Below, piece by piece: positions 7,627-17,474 of a stretch of 64,000 nt of DNA. Made by a program: the position numbers and the translations under genes. The notes below the pieces were generated by a model. It was not told where the DNA came from. It saw only the letters and a program-made list of their open reading frames with translations, and ran no database searches. Numbering within the stretch: position 1 is the stretch's first letter; each line of letters begins with the position of its first letter. The stretch spans positions 1 to 64,000 of the forward strand of contig JAVBYO010000011.1 of NCBI GenBank assembly GCA_030823955.1. The letters run 5' to 3'. Source of the stretch: Gallionellaceae bacterium (GTDB lineage Bacteria; Pseudomonadota; Gammaproteobacteria; Burkholderiales; Gallionellaceae).

Positions 7627-9750
7627 TCAAATCTTGAAGCGTTCAGAAGACAGTCTCAATTGGTGAGACAGTGCTTCCAGCATCACGATACTTTCACGGG
7701 TGTTCGCCACCGCGGCATAGTTTTTTTCCGCCATCTGGGCGATACCCTCGATGTGGTTGGCGATCATGTCGGTCGCCACTTTTTGCTCCTGCACGGCATG
7801 GACGATGTCGCCCACACCCGTGGTAGCACGCTCCACCGCGTCGCCAGCCTGCAACATCAGGCTGGACACCTGCTGTACGTTCTTCTGCGTCGCCTGGATG
7901 GAATGCACGCCTTGCTCGATGGTTTTCTCCACTTGGCCGGACTGGGTGTCCAGTTCGCGCGTGATGCGGTCGATCTCGTTGGCCGATTGTGCGGACTTTT
8001 CCGCCAATTTACGCACCTCATCCGCCACCACGGCAAAGCCGCGTCCCTGTTCGCCGGCGCGTGCCGCTTCGATGGCCGCGTTCAGGGCCAGCAGGTTGGT
8101 CTGGTCGGCGATGTCCTTGACCTGTTGCGTCATGCCGGTGATGGTGTGGGCGCGCTCGATGAACTCATGCACCGACTGTTCCACCTGGCGCATCACTTGC
8201 TCGATACTGTTGATTTCGGCCACCATGGCATCGGCATTACGGTTGCCTTCGCGTGTCAGGTCGGCACTTTCTTTGGCCTGACGTCCCACCTCGGCGGCAT
8301 TGTCCGCCACCATACCGATACTGACGGTGACTTCCTCGACTGCCGCTGCGGTCGAAGCAGCCGACTCGTTCTGCGCTTGCGAACTCTGGTTCACTTCGTC
8401 GGCCGAGCCGGCCAGCATCTTGGCGGCAGTCTGCATCTCGATCGAGCCGTGTTTGACATCGTATATGCTGGCACCGACGTTGATCATCAACTGGTCGAAC
8501 GCTTTGGATATCTCGGCGATCTCGTCGCGGCCTTTTGTCGCGGGTGCGCGCAGTGTCAGATCGCCGTTCGCCACTGCTTGGGCCATGACATCACGCAGAT
8601 CGCGAGCGGTCCTGGTTACATTGCGGATCAGACGCTGGCTGTAGACCAGCATGATGGCCATGCTGGCGATGATGGAGATGAACAGCAGCAGTGTCGAATG
8701 TTCGGTCTCCTCCGAGATCTGTTTGGAGGCATTCTGGATGCTCATATATTCATGTTCTGCCAGTGCCTGAGTCTTTGCTGTCAGCTCATCCATCAGCGGA
8801 TTCACTTTCTTCAACAGCAGTCGTTCGGCTTCCTCATAACGGCCATCACCCAAGGCGGCACGAGTCGGCAGCGCGGCTTCGTCGCGATAGGTCGCGATGG
8901 CGGTCTGTAATGCGGCAAGGCGTTGTTTGCCCGCCTCGGAACGTACACCTTTGCTGTAATCATCGAGATGATCCTGCACGTCGCCTAGATTGCGATCGAT
9001 CGCTTCCAGATGTCTGCTGATGCCATGGTCGTGCATCGCGGCCACGCGTCCTTCCGGGTCATGCTGCAACGCCAACAGGATCTGGGTGCGGGTGTTGCTG
9101 GCGTGTTCACTGATCTTGTAGACATCCACGGCCAGTGGGACGCGCCGGGTGGCGACATCGGCGAATGCCTCGTCGGCATGTTTCAATGCCAGATAACCTT
9201 GTCCGCCATCGAATACCAGTGCCGTCAACAACACACCGAAGGCCAGCCATAGGCGCGGCCCCAGACGTTCCGGAATAAATCTTGTCCACCAGCGGCGGGG
9301 TTTACGCGCCTGGCCTTTATGGATCTCAAGATTGCCCTGGCGGCCTTCGCGGAATTTGCGGTACAAGGCTTCGGCGGCCTCGACGGCAGCCCGAGCCGGT
9401 TTGGTGCGTACCGAGACATAGCCTACGCATTGGCCGTTTTCCATAATCGGGCTGGCATCCGCCACGACCCAATAATAACTGCCGTCCTTGCGGCGGTTCT
9501 TGACCAGGCCGTGCCAGGGTTCCCCGCCCTTCAGTGTGGCCCACAGGTCGGCGAAGGCTTCCACCGGCATATCGGGATGGCGCAGGATGTTGTGCGGCTG
9601 CCCCATGATCTCCTCCAGCGAAAAACCGCTGGCGGTGATGAAGTCTTTGTTGCAGAACGTGATGATGCCGCGTGTATCGGTGCGTGACACGATGAACACG
9701 CCATCCGGCAACTGGTACTCGACGTTGCTTACGGGTTGATTGTTTCTCAC
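7627..9750 (-). CDS. aer: Aer-type aerotaxis receptor with PAS, periplasmic 4HB-like, HAMP and signalling domains
   Basis: A 707-aa chemoreceptor. The N-terminal PAS domain (about 10-120) is strikingly like E. coli Aer, with [13 protein letters not shown] and [19 protein letters not shown]; these include the Arg, His, Asp and Trp positions implicated in FAD binding there. Unlike E. coli Aer, two membrane segments (about 170-190 and 353-371) enclose a four-helix-bundle-type periplasmic domain. A HAMP domain and a signalling domain with [20 protein letters not shown] follow. The start is a GTG with AGGAG eight bases upstream. It should sense redox or energy state through flavin and possibly a periplasmic ligand as well. 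The FAD assignment is by homology. Confidence 0.9.
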   Translation of the reverse strand: MRNNQPVSNVEYQLPDGVFIVSRTDTRGIITFCNKDFITASGFSLEEIMGQPHNILRHPDMPVEAFADLWATLKGGEPWHGLVKNRRKDGSYYWVVADASPIMENGQCVGYVSVRTKPARAAVEAAEALYRKFREGRQGNLEIHKGQARKPRRWWTRFIPERLGPRLWLAFGVLLTALVFDGGQGYLALKHADEAFADVATRRVPLAVDVYKISEHASNTRTQILLALQHDPEGRVAAMHDHGISRHLEAIDRNLGDVQDHLDDYSKGVRSEAGKQRLAALQTAIATYRDEAALPTRAALGDGRYEEAERLLLKKVNPLMDELTAKTQALAEHEYMSIQNASKQISEETEHSTLLLFISIIASMAIMLVYSQRLIRNVTRTARDLRDVMAQAVANGDLTLRAPATKGRDEIAEISKAFDQLMINVGASIYDVKHGSIEMQTAAKMLAGSADEVNQSSQAQNESAASTAAAVEEVTVSIGMVADNAAEVGRQAKESADLTREGNRNADAMVAEINSIEQVMRQVEQSVHEFIERAHTITGMTQQVKDIADQTNLLALNAAIEAARAGEQGRGFAVVADEVRKLAEKSAQSANEIDRITRELDTQSGQVEKTIEQGVHSIQATQKNVQQVSSLMLQAGDAVERATTGVGDIVHAVQEQKVATDMIANHIEGIAQMAEKNYAAVANTRESIVMLEALSHQLRLSSERFKI

Positions 9751-9800
9751 GATGCGCTCTCCTAATGATGCCTGTTATTTTTATTTGTTCCTGCTGCAAG

Positions 9801-11423
9801 CTACACTTTGAACTTGCTCACCGCAGCCTGCAGGTCGCGTGCCAATTCGCCCAGCTGTACGATGCCCTGTTCCGACTGGGCGATGGCGGCATGGTTCTCT
9901 TCGGCCATCTGCGCGATGCTTTCGACGTGGCGGGCGATCTCGTTGCTGGCGAGACTCTGCTCGGCCACCGAGGAGGCGATATCACTCACTCCGGCGCTGG
10001 ATCTTTCCACGGCATTGCCGGCTTCTTCCAATACGGAGGAGACTTCATCCACATGACGCTGGGTCGATTGCAGGGAACGCAGGCCGTCCTGTACCGATTT
10101 CTCGACCGAGGTCGATTGCTGTTCCAGCGATTGGGTGATGCGGTCGATCTCGCCCGCGGACTGGGCGGATTTTTCGGCCAGTTTGCGCACTTCATCCGCC
10201 ACCACGGCAAAGCCGCGTCCCTGTTCGCCGGCACGTGCCGCTTCGATGGCCGCGTTCAGGGCCAGCAGGTTGGTCTGGTCGGCAATGTCTTTGACCTGTT
10301 GCGTCATACTGGCGATAGTGCGTGCGCTGGTGATGAACTCGTTGACCGAGCTGGCGATCTGGTTGACGGTGGTCTCGACTTGGCTCACATCTTTGATCAT
10401 CTCGCCGGTGCTTTGATTGCCGGCACGGGTCTTTTCCAGACTTTGGTCGGAGAGCTTGCGCACTTCATTCGTGTTCGAGGATACCGAGGTGATGCTGACG
10501 GTCATTTCTTCCACGGCTGCCGCGGTCGATGCGGCCGCTTCACTTTGTGCCTGTGAGCCCTGGGTGATCTGGGTGGAGGAGGTTGATAGCTGGGTGGCCG
10601 TATCGATCACACTGTCCGCGCTGCGGTGGACATGGTCAATGACCTTGCGGAAACTATCCAGCAGCGAGTTGTAAGCGAGTGCAGACTGGGCGATCTCATC
10701 CGTGCCGTGTACCGGGACGCGGCGGGTAAGGTCGCCATCGCTTGCGGTACGGGTCATCGCTTCGCGCATGTCGCCGGTGGAGCGCGATATACCGGCAATG
10801 ATGGAATAACCCAGAGCGCCACCCAGTGCCGCTCCGGCCAACATCAGCGTGATCGAGATCATACGCATACTTTTATAGCTGGCATCTGCCTCATCGTGGG
10901 TTTCCTTGGCCTCGGTCGTCTGCATCTCGATCAGGGCGTCCAGGGCTTCTTTCATCGGACCGTACAGCGGGCGGAGATGTTGCACTTGGATGCGTTTGAC
11001 TTCGTCGAGATTGCCGGCCTGCATCGCGGCTTCTGCGGGTTTCAGGCCCTCTTCCACGAAGCGCTTGCGCGCGGCGGCGAATTTATCCACCAGGATCTTG
11101 TCGTTCTCGGTCAGCGGTGTGCTCAGATAGCTGTCCCATATTTTCTGGATGGCGGCTCGATTCTCTTCGATCTCCTTGAGGTCCTCGGCGATGTGTTCCG
11201 GCTGTATCACCGCATTGGCTACGGCAAGACGGTTGCGCAGATTTTTGCTGGCGATGTCGCCCAACTGTGCCGTCGGAATCAGGTTGTGTTCATACATGTC
11301 GGCCATCCCGGCGTCGGCGTGGCTGGTGGCATACATGCCCAAGCCGCCGATCAGGATGGATAGCGCCAGCAGCAACACGACCAGCATGATCAGGCGCATT
11401 TTGATTGTCAGATTACCCAGCAT
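9801..11423 (-). CDS. Methyl-accepting chemotaxis protein with four-helix-bundle sensor
   Basis: A 540-aa receptor. The first membrane segment is near residues 8-28. The periplasmic part (about 30-185) is helical, with the [14 protein letters not shown] signature seen in 4HB_MCP sensors. The second membrane segment is near 188-210. Next are a HAMP domain ([13 protein letters not shown]) and a signalling domain with the highly conserved [20 protein letters not shown] tip. I chose ATG 11423 because AGGAG lies seven bases upstream; the ATG two codons earlier is only one base from it. No CheR/CheB-tethering pentapeptide is seen at the C-terminus, which ends SKFKV. The ligand is unknown. Confidence 0.93.
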   Translation of the reverse strand: MLGNLTIKMRLIMLVVLLLALSILIGGLGMYATSHADAGMADMYEHNLIPTAQLGDIASKNLRNRLAVANAVIQPEHIAEDLKEIEENRAAIQKIWDSYLSTPLTENDKILVDKFAAARKRFVEEGLKPAEAAMQAGNLDEVKRIQVQHLRPLYGPMKEALDALIEMQTTEAKETHDEADASYKSMRMISITLMLAGAALGGALGYSIIAGISRSTGDMREAMTRTASDGDLTRRVPVHGTDEIAQSALAYNSLLDSFRKVIDHVHRSADSVIDTATQLSTSSTQITQGSQAQSEAAASTAAAVEEMTVSITSVSSNTNEVRKLSDQSLEKTRAGNQSTGEMIKDVSQVETTVNQIASSVNEFITSARTIASMTQQVKDIADQTNLLALNAAIEAARAGEQGRGFAVVADEVRKLAEKSAQSAGEIDRITQSLEQQSTSVEKSVQDGLRSLQSTQRHVDEVSSVLEEAGNAVERSSAGVSDIASSVAEQSLASNEIARHVESIAQMAEENHAAIAQSEQGIVQLGELARDLQAAVSKFKV

Positions 11424-11645
11424 CGTCATTCTCCTATTCTTTATTTGGATGAGGTATGGAGCTCCTTACCTCATGCCTTGCCACAGTTACTTCACTATCC
11501 GTCACCGGCTTTGGGGCCGGAGATGTATCCGTTGTCGCTACTCGGCGTTTGTCCTGTATCGACTTTAATCCAGTCGAGTCGTTGTTTATCAGTCAAACAA
11601 CTGCCGCTTTCTCCATCATTTCATTTTGCGGCACGACTGGCCGGG

Positions 11646-13268
11646 TCAGACCTTAAAGCGCCCGACGCTTTCTTTTAATGCCGCCGCCAGTTGTTCCATC
11701 TCTTGTACGGATTGCACGGTCTGTTGCACGGCGGCATTGTTGCCTTCGGCCATGCTGGCGATATTCTCCACGTTGCGGGCGATCTCCTGACTGGCCAGTT
11801 TTTGTTCGTTCACCGAGGTGGTGATGTTGTCCACACCGGCATTGACTCCGGTCACGGATGCGTTGGCCTGTACCAATACACTGGCGACACTGTCGATGTG
11901 GACCTGGCTGGAGCGCAGGGATTGCAGGCCGCTCTGGACGCTACGTTCGACCTGTTCGCTCTGTTCTTCCAGTGCCTTGGTCACCACGTCGATCTGGCTG
12001 GCCGATTGCGCCGATTTTTCCGCCAATTTGCGCACTTCGTCCGCGACCACGGCAAAGCCGCGACCCTGTTCACCGGCACGGGCCGCTTCGATGGCGGCGT
12101 TCAAGGCCAGCAGGTTGGTCTGCTCGGCGATGTCGCGCACCTGTTGCGTCATGCTGGTGATGCTTTGCGAACTCTTGACGAATGCTTCTACCGACTCGGC
12201 CATCTGGGTGACTGCCGTCTCCACGCGGTTGATCTCGCCTATCATCTGTTGCAAGTTCTGCTGTCCGCTGTTGGCGCGGGCCAGGCTGTCCTGCGAAAGA
12301 TGGGCCACTTCATTGGTGGCGTCGGCGACCGAGGCGATACTGACGCTCATTTCTTCGACCGCACTGGCGGTACTGGCTGCTGCGTCACTTTGATGTTGTG
12401 AATTGTCGGCGACCTGACGGGCATTGGCGGAAAGTTGTCCTGCCGAATTGCCGACCCGGTCGGCATGGGCATGCACTTCGCGTACGATCTGCTGAAAGTT
12501 ATCCACCAGCGCATTGAATGCACCGGCGATACGCCCGATCTCGTCGCCGCTGCTCACGGGGGCGCGCTTGGAAAGATCGCCATGCGCCTTGATGAGTAGT
12601 ATGGTTTGCTCCAGTTGGTGGGCCGGCTCAGTGACGTTGCGTATCAATGCACCGATGAAGAAGAACAGCAGCACTTGCAGGCCGAGTTGCCCGCCCCATA
12701 AAACGGCATTCAGTTTGTCGAGGGCCTGTTTTTCCTGTTCCAGATTGACGGTCAGGCTGACCGCGCCGGTTACGGTGCCTTCGGGCACCACGTGGCATTG
12801 CAGGCAGTTGGTGCCGTGGAAGTTTTGTCCTGCGGGAATGGGGACAACGACACGCACACTGTGGCTATCGTCATTGCGGAAGCGCGTCTGTACCGTATTG
12901 CTGCTGATGGCAGCCTGATCCAGTTCGTCACTTTTGTTTTCTTCCTCCAAGCCTGCACCAAAAGACTCGATGGTCGATTTGGAGCGGACCAGATGAAAAT
13001 CCTGCACGCCGTCCTGGGTGTTCATTTTTTTCAGGAAAGTGGCGCGCGTCGCCGCATCACTGATACTGCCGTTCAGCATCATGCCGTTGAGTGCCAGGAA
13101 CGATTGCATGGCGCTGCTCTGGGCATTCTGCGCCGCGCTAAGTACCATACGCTGCTCGAACTGCGCCATCACCCACATCTGCGCGCAGGTGAGCACCGCC
13201 AGCAACGCCAGTTGCGTGGGGATTTGCAGTTTGTTGCGTAACGCGAGTCCGTGCCACCATGTCTTCAT
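11646..13268 (-). CDS. Methyl-accepting chemotaxis protein with periplasmic c-type haem site (copy 1)
   Basis: A 540-aa receptor. Membrane segment one lies at about 15-35, and a periplasmic sensor of about 160 residues follows. The sensor contains [11 protein letters not shown]: Cys155, Cys158 and His159 form a CxxCH c-type haem attachment site, in a domain resembling the DUF3365/Tll0287-like haem sensor family. Membrane segment two is at about 190-210, then HAMP and a signalling domain with [21 protein letters not shown] clear AAGGAG site precedes the ATG. It is a tandem paralogue of the receptor at 13343-14968. By family analogy it senses periplasmic redox state or a haem ligand. Cytochrome c maturation proteins would be needed and are not in this window. 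Confidence 0.9.
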   Translation of the reverse strand: MKTWWHGLALRNKLQIPTQLALLAVLTCAQMWVMAQFEQRMVLSAAQNAQSSAMQSFLALNGMMLNGSISDAATRATFLKKMNTQDGVQDFHLVRSKSTIESFGAGLEEENKSDELDQAAISSNTVQTRFRNDDSHSVRVVVPIPAGQNFHGTNCLQCHVVPEGTVTGAVSLTVNLEQEKQALDKLNAVLWGGQLGLQVLLFFFIGALIRNVTEPAHQLEQTILLIKAHGDLSKRAPVSSGDEIGRIAGAFNALVDNFQQIVREVHAHADRVGNSAGQLSANARQVADNSQHQSDAAASTASAVEEMSVSIASVADATNEVAHLSQDSLARANSGQQNLQQMIGEINRVETAVTQMAESVEAFVKSSQSITSMTQQVRDIAEQTNLLALNAAIEAARAGEQGRGFAVVADEVRKLAEKSAQSASQIDVVTKALEEQSEQVERSVQSGLQSLRSSQVHIDSVASVLVQANASVTGVNAGVDNITTSVNEQKLASQEIARNVENIASMAEGNNAAVQQTVQSVQEMEQLAAALKESVGRFKV

Positions 13269-13342
13269 TTTGTTGCTCCTTTCGGGTTCCCGATCAGGCC
13301 GGACGGTTCTCCCGCCCGACTCCGTCAGCCCGGATCGATTGC

Positions 13343-14968
13343 TTACACCTTGAAGTGTTCGACGCTCTTTTTCAGTTGTTCCGCCACCTGTTCCATCATG
13401 CTCACGGCCTGTACTGCCCCCTGTACCGAGGTGTAGTTCGCTTCGGCCATATGGGCGATGTTTTCGACGTTGCGCGAGATGTCCTGACTGGCGCGTTTCT
13501 GTTCGTTGACGGATACGGTGATGTCATCCACGCCGGCGTTGACACTGGTGACAGCCTGATTGGCCTGTACCAGGACGATGGCGACTTCTTCCATGTGTTT
13601 CTGGCTGCTTTGCAACGATTGCAGGCCGCTTTGCACATTGCGCTCTACCTGTTCGCTCTGGTCGCCCAGTGTCTTGGTGACCACGTCGATCTGACTGGCG
13701 GACTGGGCCGATTTTTCGGCCAGTTTGCGCACTTCATCCGCTACCACGGCAAAACCGCGCCCCTGTTCGCCGGCACGGGCCGCTTCGATGGCGGCGTTCA
13801 AAGCCAGCAGGTTGGTCTGTTCGGCGATGTCGCGTACCTGTTGCGTCATGCTGGTGATGGTTTGGGTGCTCTTGACGAAGGCGCTCACCGACTCGGCCAT
13901 CATGCGTACGGCGGTCTCCACTTGTGCGATTTCGCCCATCATCTCATTCAGGCTGGTTTGTCCCTTGTTGGCGCGCTCCATGCTTTCGGTGGAAAGGCTG
14001 GCGACCTGAGTGGCATTGTCGGCGACGGAAGCGATGCTGACGCTCATTTCTTCGACCGCGCTGGCAGTATTGGCTGCCGCATCACTTTGACGCTGGGAGC
14101 CGCTGACGATGTCAGCCGTGTCGGAAGCCAATGCGTGGGCGGAAGTGACTACCTGCTCGGCATAACCATGCATCTGTCCGACGATAGTCTGAAAATTCTT
14201 TGCCAGTTCATTGAAAGCCATGCCGGTCTGTCCGATCTCATCCGAGCTGCGGATCGGCACACGTTTGGTCAGGTCGCCATCGGCATGCATCTTGAGCATG
14301 GTCTGTTGCAGCTCTTTGGTGGGATAGGTGACGCGATCAATGATCCACCCGATCATGAAGAACAGGAAGATCTGTAGCAGTATCTGCCCGCCCCATAGCC
14401 AGAGACTGGCCTGGCTCATCAGGGCATATTCTTCCTGCAGGTTAAGTGTGACGCTGGCCGCGCCGTTGACGGTGCCTTCCGGCACGATATGGCATTGCAG
14501 ACAGTCGGTGCCGCGAAAATCCTTCTTGGCGATGAACGGAACGACGACACGCAAAACGTCTTTGCCGTCTTCATGGCTGAGTCGGCTTTGCTCCGTTCCG
14601 GAGTTGAGGGCGGCTTTGTCCAGTTCGTCGGTGGGCTGCTCTTCGGGTAAACCCGGGCCGAACTGATCCTGCACGGCTTTGCCGCGGATGACGCGCAATT
14701 CGACCACCTTTTCGGTAGAGCCCATTTTTTTGACGTAGAGCTTGCGTTGATCGACGTCACTGATGAGTCCATTGAGCATCAGCATGTTCAAGCCGTTGAC
14801 CACCCCGTCAGCCGTGACTTTGGCCTTTTGTTGCGCCTCAAGCAGGATGCGGTTCTCGAACTGGTCGAATGCCCAGCGTTGGGTAGACACCATGATGATT
14901 ACCAGAACGAGCTGGATGGGGATCTGCAGCTTGTTTTTTAGAGACAGTGAACGCCACCAGTTATTCAT
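13343..14968 (-). CDS. Methyl-accepting chemotaxis protein with periplasmic c-type haem site (copy 2)
   Basis: A 541-aa receptor with the same architecture as its neighbour: membrane segments near 15-33 and 192-212 around a periplasmic sensor with [11 protein letters not shown]. Cys156, Cys159 and His160 are the CxxCH haem site. HAMP ([13 protein letters not shown]) and a signalling domain follow. The two paralogues align over the whole sensor (MLNGLISD versus [15 protein letters not shown] versus DELDQAA), showing duplication. The start is ATG 14968 with AAAGGGG upstream; a TTG five codons earlier is unlikely. It is the first gene after the sigma-28 promoter at 15023-15049 and heads the receptor run. 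Confidence 0.9.
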   Translation of the reverse strand: MNNWWRSLSLKNKLQIPIQLVLVIIMVSTQRWAFDQFENRILLEAQQKAKVTADGVVNGLNMLMLNGLISDVDQRKLYVKKMGSTEKVVELRVIRGKAVQDQFGPGLPEEQPTDELDKAALNSGTEQSRLSHEDGKDVLRVVVPFIAKKDFRGTDCLQCHIVPEGTVNGAASVTLNLQEEYALMSQASLWLWGGQILLQIFLFFMIGWIIDRVTYPTKELQQTMLKMHADGDLTKRVPIRSSDEIGQTGMAFNELAKNFQTIVGQMHGYAEQVVTSAHALASDTADIVSGSQRQSDAAANTASAVEEMSVSIASVADNATQVASLSTESMERANKGQTSLNEMMGEIAQVETAVRMMAESVSAFVKSTQTITSMTQQVRDIAEQTNLLALNAAIEAARAGEQGRGFAVVADEVRKLAEKSAQSASQIDVVTKTLGDQSEQVERNVQSGLQSLQSSQKHMEEVAIVLVQANQAVTSVNAGVDDITVSVNEQKRASQDISRNVENIAHMAEANYTSVQGAVQAVSMMEQVAEQLKKSVEHFKV

Positions 14969-15022
14969 GTTTACCCCTTTCAAATACGATGATTGTTGAT
15001 GCTTCTTTCTCGCTTAGTCCTG

Positions 15023-15049
15023 ATAACGGCAAGGTCAAACAAATCTTTA
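15023..15049 (-). promoter_or_regulatory. Sigma-28 (FliA) promoter for the chemoreceptor run
   Basis: Read on the minus strand: TAAA (15049-15046), a spacer of exactly 15 bases, then GCCGTTAT (15030-15023). The flagellar sigma-28 consensus is TAAA-N15-GCCGATAA, so the -35 core and 6 of 8 bases of the -10 match. The -10 lies 55 bases upstream of the haem receptor start at 14968. FliA itself is encoded in this window (53965-54696). No experimental start site is known to me. Confidence 0.7.
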
Positions 15050-15174
15050 GCCTGTTTTGCTCAAGTGATATGGCACATACTGAACTTTAGCGCGTTCCCA
15101 CTGTCCCCGATCCGGGGAATAGAAGGCTTTTTTGGCGGGATACCGGTATTTCGAGTGGGGGAGGGAGTCTGGGT

Positions 15175-16179
15175 CTAGTGTGCGGCGGGGACGGCGAGCG
15201 GTGCTGCGGTATCCGGTGTGGCGGACGCGGCTGTGGCGGATACTCCGCTTGCCCCCGGTATCTTTTGCCCGATTTCGGTCTCGGCATCCAGCTCCACCTG
15301 GCCTCCGTCATGTTGTGCCGCCAATTCGGCTTCTTTGTTCATCACGATGATGCTGATGCGGCGATTGATCGGATTGAACGGGTCGGTCTTGTCGAATAAC
15401 ACCGCAGAGGACATGCCGACTACGCGCACGACCTTGCTTTCATCCATGCCGCCAGCAATCAATTCGCGCCGCGAGGAGTTCGCCCGATCAGACGAAAGAT
15501 CCCAGTTGCTGAGGCCTCTTCTGTCCGAGGAATAGGGCCGCGCATCGGTGTGTCCGCTCAGGCTGACTTTGTTGGGCATCTCATTCATGGTCTTGCCGAT
15601 CTCATGCAGGATGTCCTTGGTATAAGGCTCGAGTTCAGAGCGGCCGATCTTGAACATGGGGCGGTTTTTTTCGTCCACGATCTGGATGCGCAGGCCTTCG
15701 GTGGTGATGTCCAGCAGGATCTGGTTCTTGAACGGCTTGAGTTTCTCGTTGTTGTCGATGGCTTTTTCGATGTTCTTCTTCAGCTCTTTGAGCTTGTCCA
15801 GCTCCTTCATTCGTTCCAAGCGCACCAACTCTTCAGTCGCCGCTTTGAGCGTGATCATTTTCTTTTCAGCGGGGATTTCGCCGTTTTTTACCTGGCCGGC
15901 GGATTTGCTGAGGTCGTTGCCGCCCCCCTTGATGATACTGGAAGCATCCCCGCTGCCGTCCCCGCCCATCATGGCGACTTTGAGCGGGGTCTTGAAGTAT
16001 TCCGAGATGCCGTTCAGGTCACCTTTGGTGGTGGAACCCAGCAGCCACATCAGCAGGAAGAAGGCCATCATCGCGGTGACGAAGTCGGCATAGGCGATCT
16101 TCCATGCGCCGCCGTGTGCCCCTCCGGTCACCTTCTTGATGCGCTTGATGACGATCGGTCGTTTTTCTTCAGTCGACAT
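15175..16179 (-). CDS. motB: Flagellar stator protein MotB
   Basis: A 334-aa stator subunit. A single membrane segment carries the proton-binding Asp in AYADFVTAMMAFFLLMWLLG. A periplasmic plug/linker and a C-terminal OmpA-like peptidoglycan-binding domain follow, with LSGHTDARPY and NWDLSSDRANSSRREL. The tail is Ala/Thr-rich. With MotA it forms the ion channel that turns the rotor. MotA is immediately upstream (stop at 16215). It is a distinct stator from the MotC/MotD pair at 54696-56329. The 206-bp gap downstream of it holds the sigma-28 promoter of the next gene and a short hairpin (15104-15118). Confidence 0.96.
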   Translation of the reverse strand: MSTEEKRPIVIKRIKKVTGGAHGGAWKIAYADFVTAMMAFFLLMWLLGSTTKGDLNGISEYFKTPLKVAMMGGDGSGDASSIIKGGGNDLSKSAGQVKNGEIPAEKKMITLKAATEELVRLERMKELDKLKELKKNIEKAIDNNEKLKPFKNQILLDITTEGLRIQIVDEKNRPMFKIGRSELEPYTKDILHEIGKTMNEMPNKVSLSGHTDARPYSSDRRGLSNWDLSSDRANSSRRELIAGGMDESKVVRVVGMSSAVLFDKTDPFNPINRRISIIVMNKEAELAAQHDGGQVELDAETEIGQKIPGASGVSATAASATPDTAAPLAVPAAH

Positions 16180-16214
16180 GACTACATTCCGCGGTTCGCT
16201 TGATCACGCTAGGA

Positions 16215-17069
16215 TCAGCGTTTTTGTTTGACGTGATCTTCCAATTCGGTGAAGCCCGGGCGCTCGGCCGAGGTCAGCACCTTGCGACCGAATTCGACTG
16301 CCATCGCCGGTGCATAGCCATTCAGATTGGCGAGCAACGTCACTTTGATGGTCTGGAACATCTTGGTGGATTCTTCGGCTTTTTGTTCGAGCAGGGTTCC
16401 CAGTGGCCCAACGAAACCGTAGGCCAGCAAGATACCCAGGAAGGTACCCACCAGTGCGTGGGCGATCAAGATGCCCAGCTCTGCGGGCGGGAGGCCGACC
16501 GATTCCATGGTGTGCACCACCCCCATAACTGCTGCGACGATACCGAATGCGGGCATGCCGTCGCCGAGTTTTGCGACGATGTGCGCCGGCATCAGGGCTT
16601 CGTGATGATGGGTTTCGATCTCAACGTCCATCAGGTTCTCGATCTCCATGGCGTTGAGGTTACCGCTCACCATGATGCGCAGGTAGTCTGTAATGAACTC
16701 CACCACATGGTGGTCGGAGAGTATCTTGGGGTATTTGGCGAAGATCGGGCTTTCTTCCGGTCTCTCAACATCGCCCTCGATGGACATGAGGCCTTCTTTG
16801 CGCACTTTGCCCAGTAATTCGTAGAGCAGCGCCATCAGTTCCATGTAGCTGTCTTTACTGTATTTGGAGCCTTTGAGGACGGTGGGCAGGGCCTTTAACG
16901 TGGCTTTGATGGCCTTGCCGCTATTGCCGACCAAGAACGCGCCGACGGCGGCACCACCGATCATGAGCAGTTCTACCGGCTGGAATAACGCTGCCATGTG
17001 TCCACCGGCCAAGGCAAAGCCGCCAAAGACGCTGGCGGACACAATGATGTATCCAAGAATCACGAACAT
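16215..17069 (-). CDS. motA: Flagellar motor stator protein MotA
   Basis: A 284-aa polytopic membrane protein of the proton-type MotA family, with four membrane segments. The large cytoplasmic loop (about 60-160) has the family signatures ERPEESPIFAKYP and the GDGMPAFGIVAAVMGVVHTM block. The last two segments carry the conserved channel residues (LVGTFLGILLAYGFVGPLG). It forms the stator ring with MotB, just downstream. The start ATG has GGAG about ten bases upstream. Upstream is a 405-bp gap before pabB. Confidence 0.96.
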   Translation of the reverse strand: MFVILGYIIVSASVFGGFALAGGHMAALFQPVELLMIGGAAVGAFLVGNSGKAIKATLKALPTVLKGSKYSKDSYMELMALLYELLGKVRKEGLMSIEGDVERPEESPIFAKYPKILSDHHVVEFITDYLRIMVSGNLNAMEIENLMDVEIETHHHEALMPAHIVAKLGDGMPAFGIVAAVMGVVHTMESVGLPPAELGILIAHALVGTFLGILLAYGFVGPLGTLLEQKAEESTKMFQTIKVTLLANLNGYAPAMAVEFGRKVLTSAERPGFTELEDHVKQKR

Positions 17070-17474
17070 AACTCAGGCTCCATTTTCAAGACGGCTTACT
17101 TGGGAATCAATCGCATCGTAGCAAGTCGTGAGATTTACTCATAAGGCAAATAGCGCGGCAATCCAGCGGCTTTTATCCTTTTTCGAGTTCGCTCAAGACG
17201 ATCAAGTTCACGCTGCGTCAGTGGCGATAGGCGGAATATACACTTTGGACGATGGCGGCGGATAGCTTGCGGCGTCTTTTTTTGCACAATGTGCCGCGCC
17301 TCCTCTATGCAAAACCGGGCGGCAGTATGGCTGGAATCGCTAGTTTTTGATCTAATGGACTGATACTGCGTGGTTTATTTTGTCGCAATCGTGCTACTCG
17401 CAAAGTGCGGGATATCTGTGCTGTAAGTAGGGTGGTGGGTTTGATTCGATCAAGAATGGGTAATGTGCTGCTTT
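17070..17474. other. Intergenic region between pabB and motA
   Basis: About 405 bases without a credible gene. It should hold the motA promoter and the end of the pabB transcript. I looked for a sigma-28 (TAAA-N15-GCCGATAA) and a sigma-54 (GG-N10-GC) pattern reading toward motA and found no convincing match. No clear intrinsic terminator with a U-run was seen either. Confidence 0.5.

Noticed and set aside
7660-8910. 416-codon open frame antisense to aer
   Set aside because: A His/Gly/Leu-rich shadow frame opposite the conserved receptor signalling domain, seen opposite all the receptor genes here.
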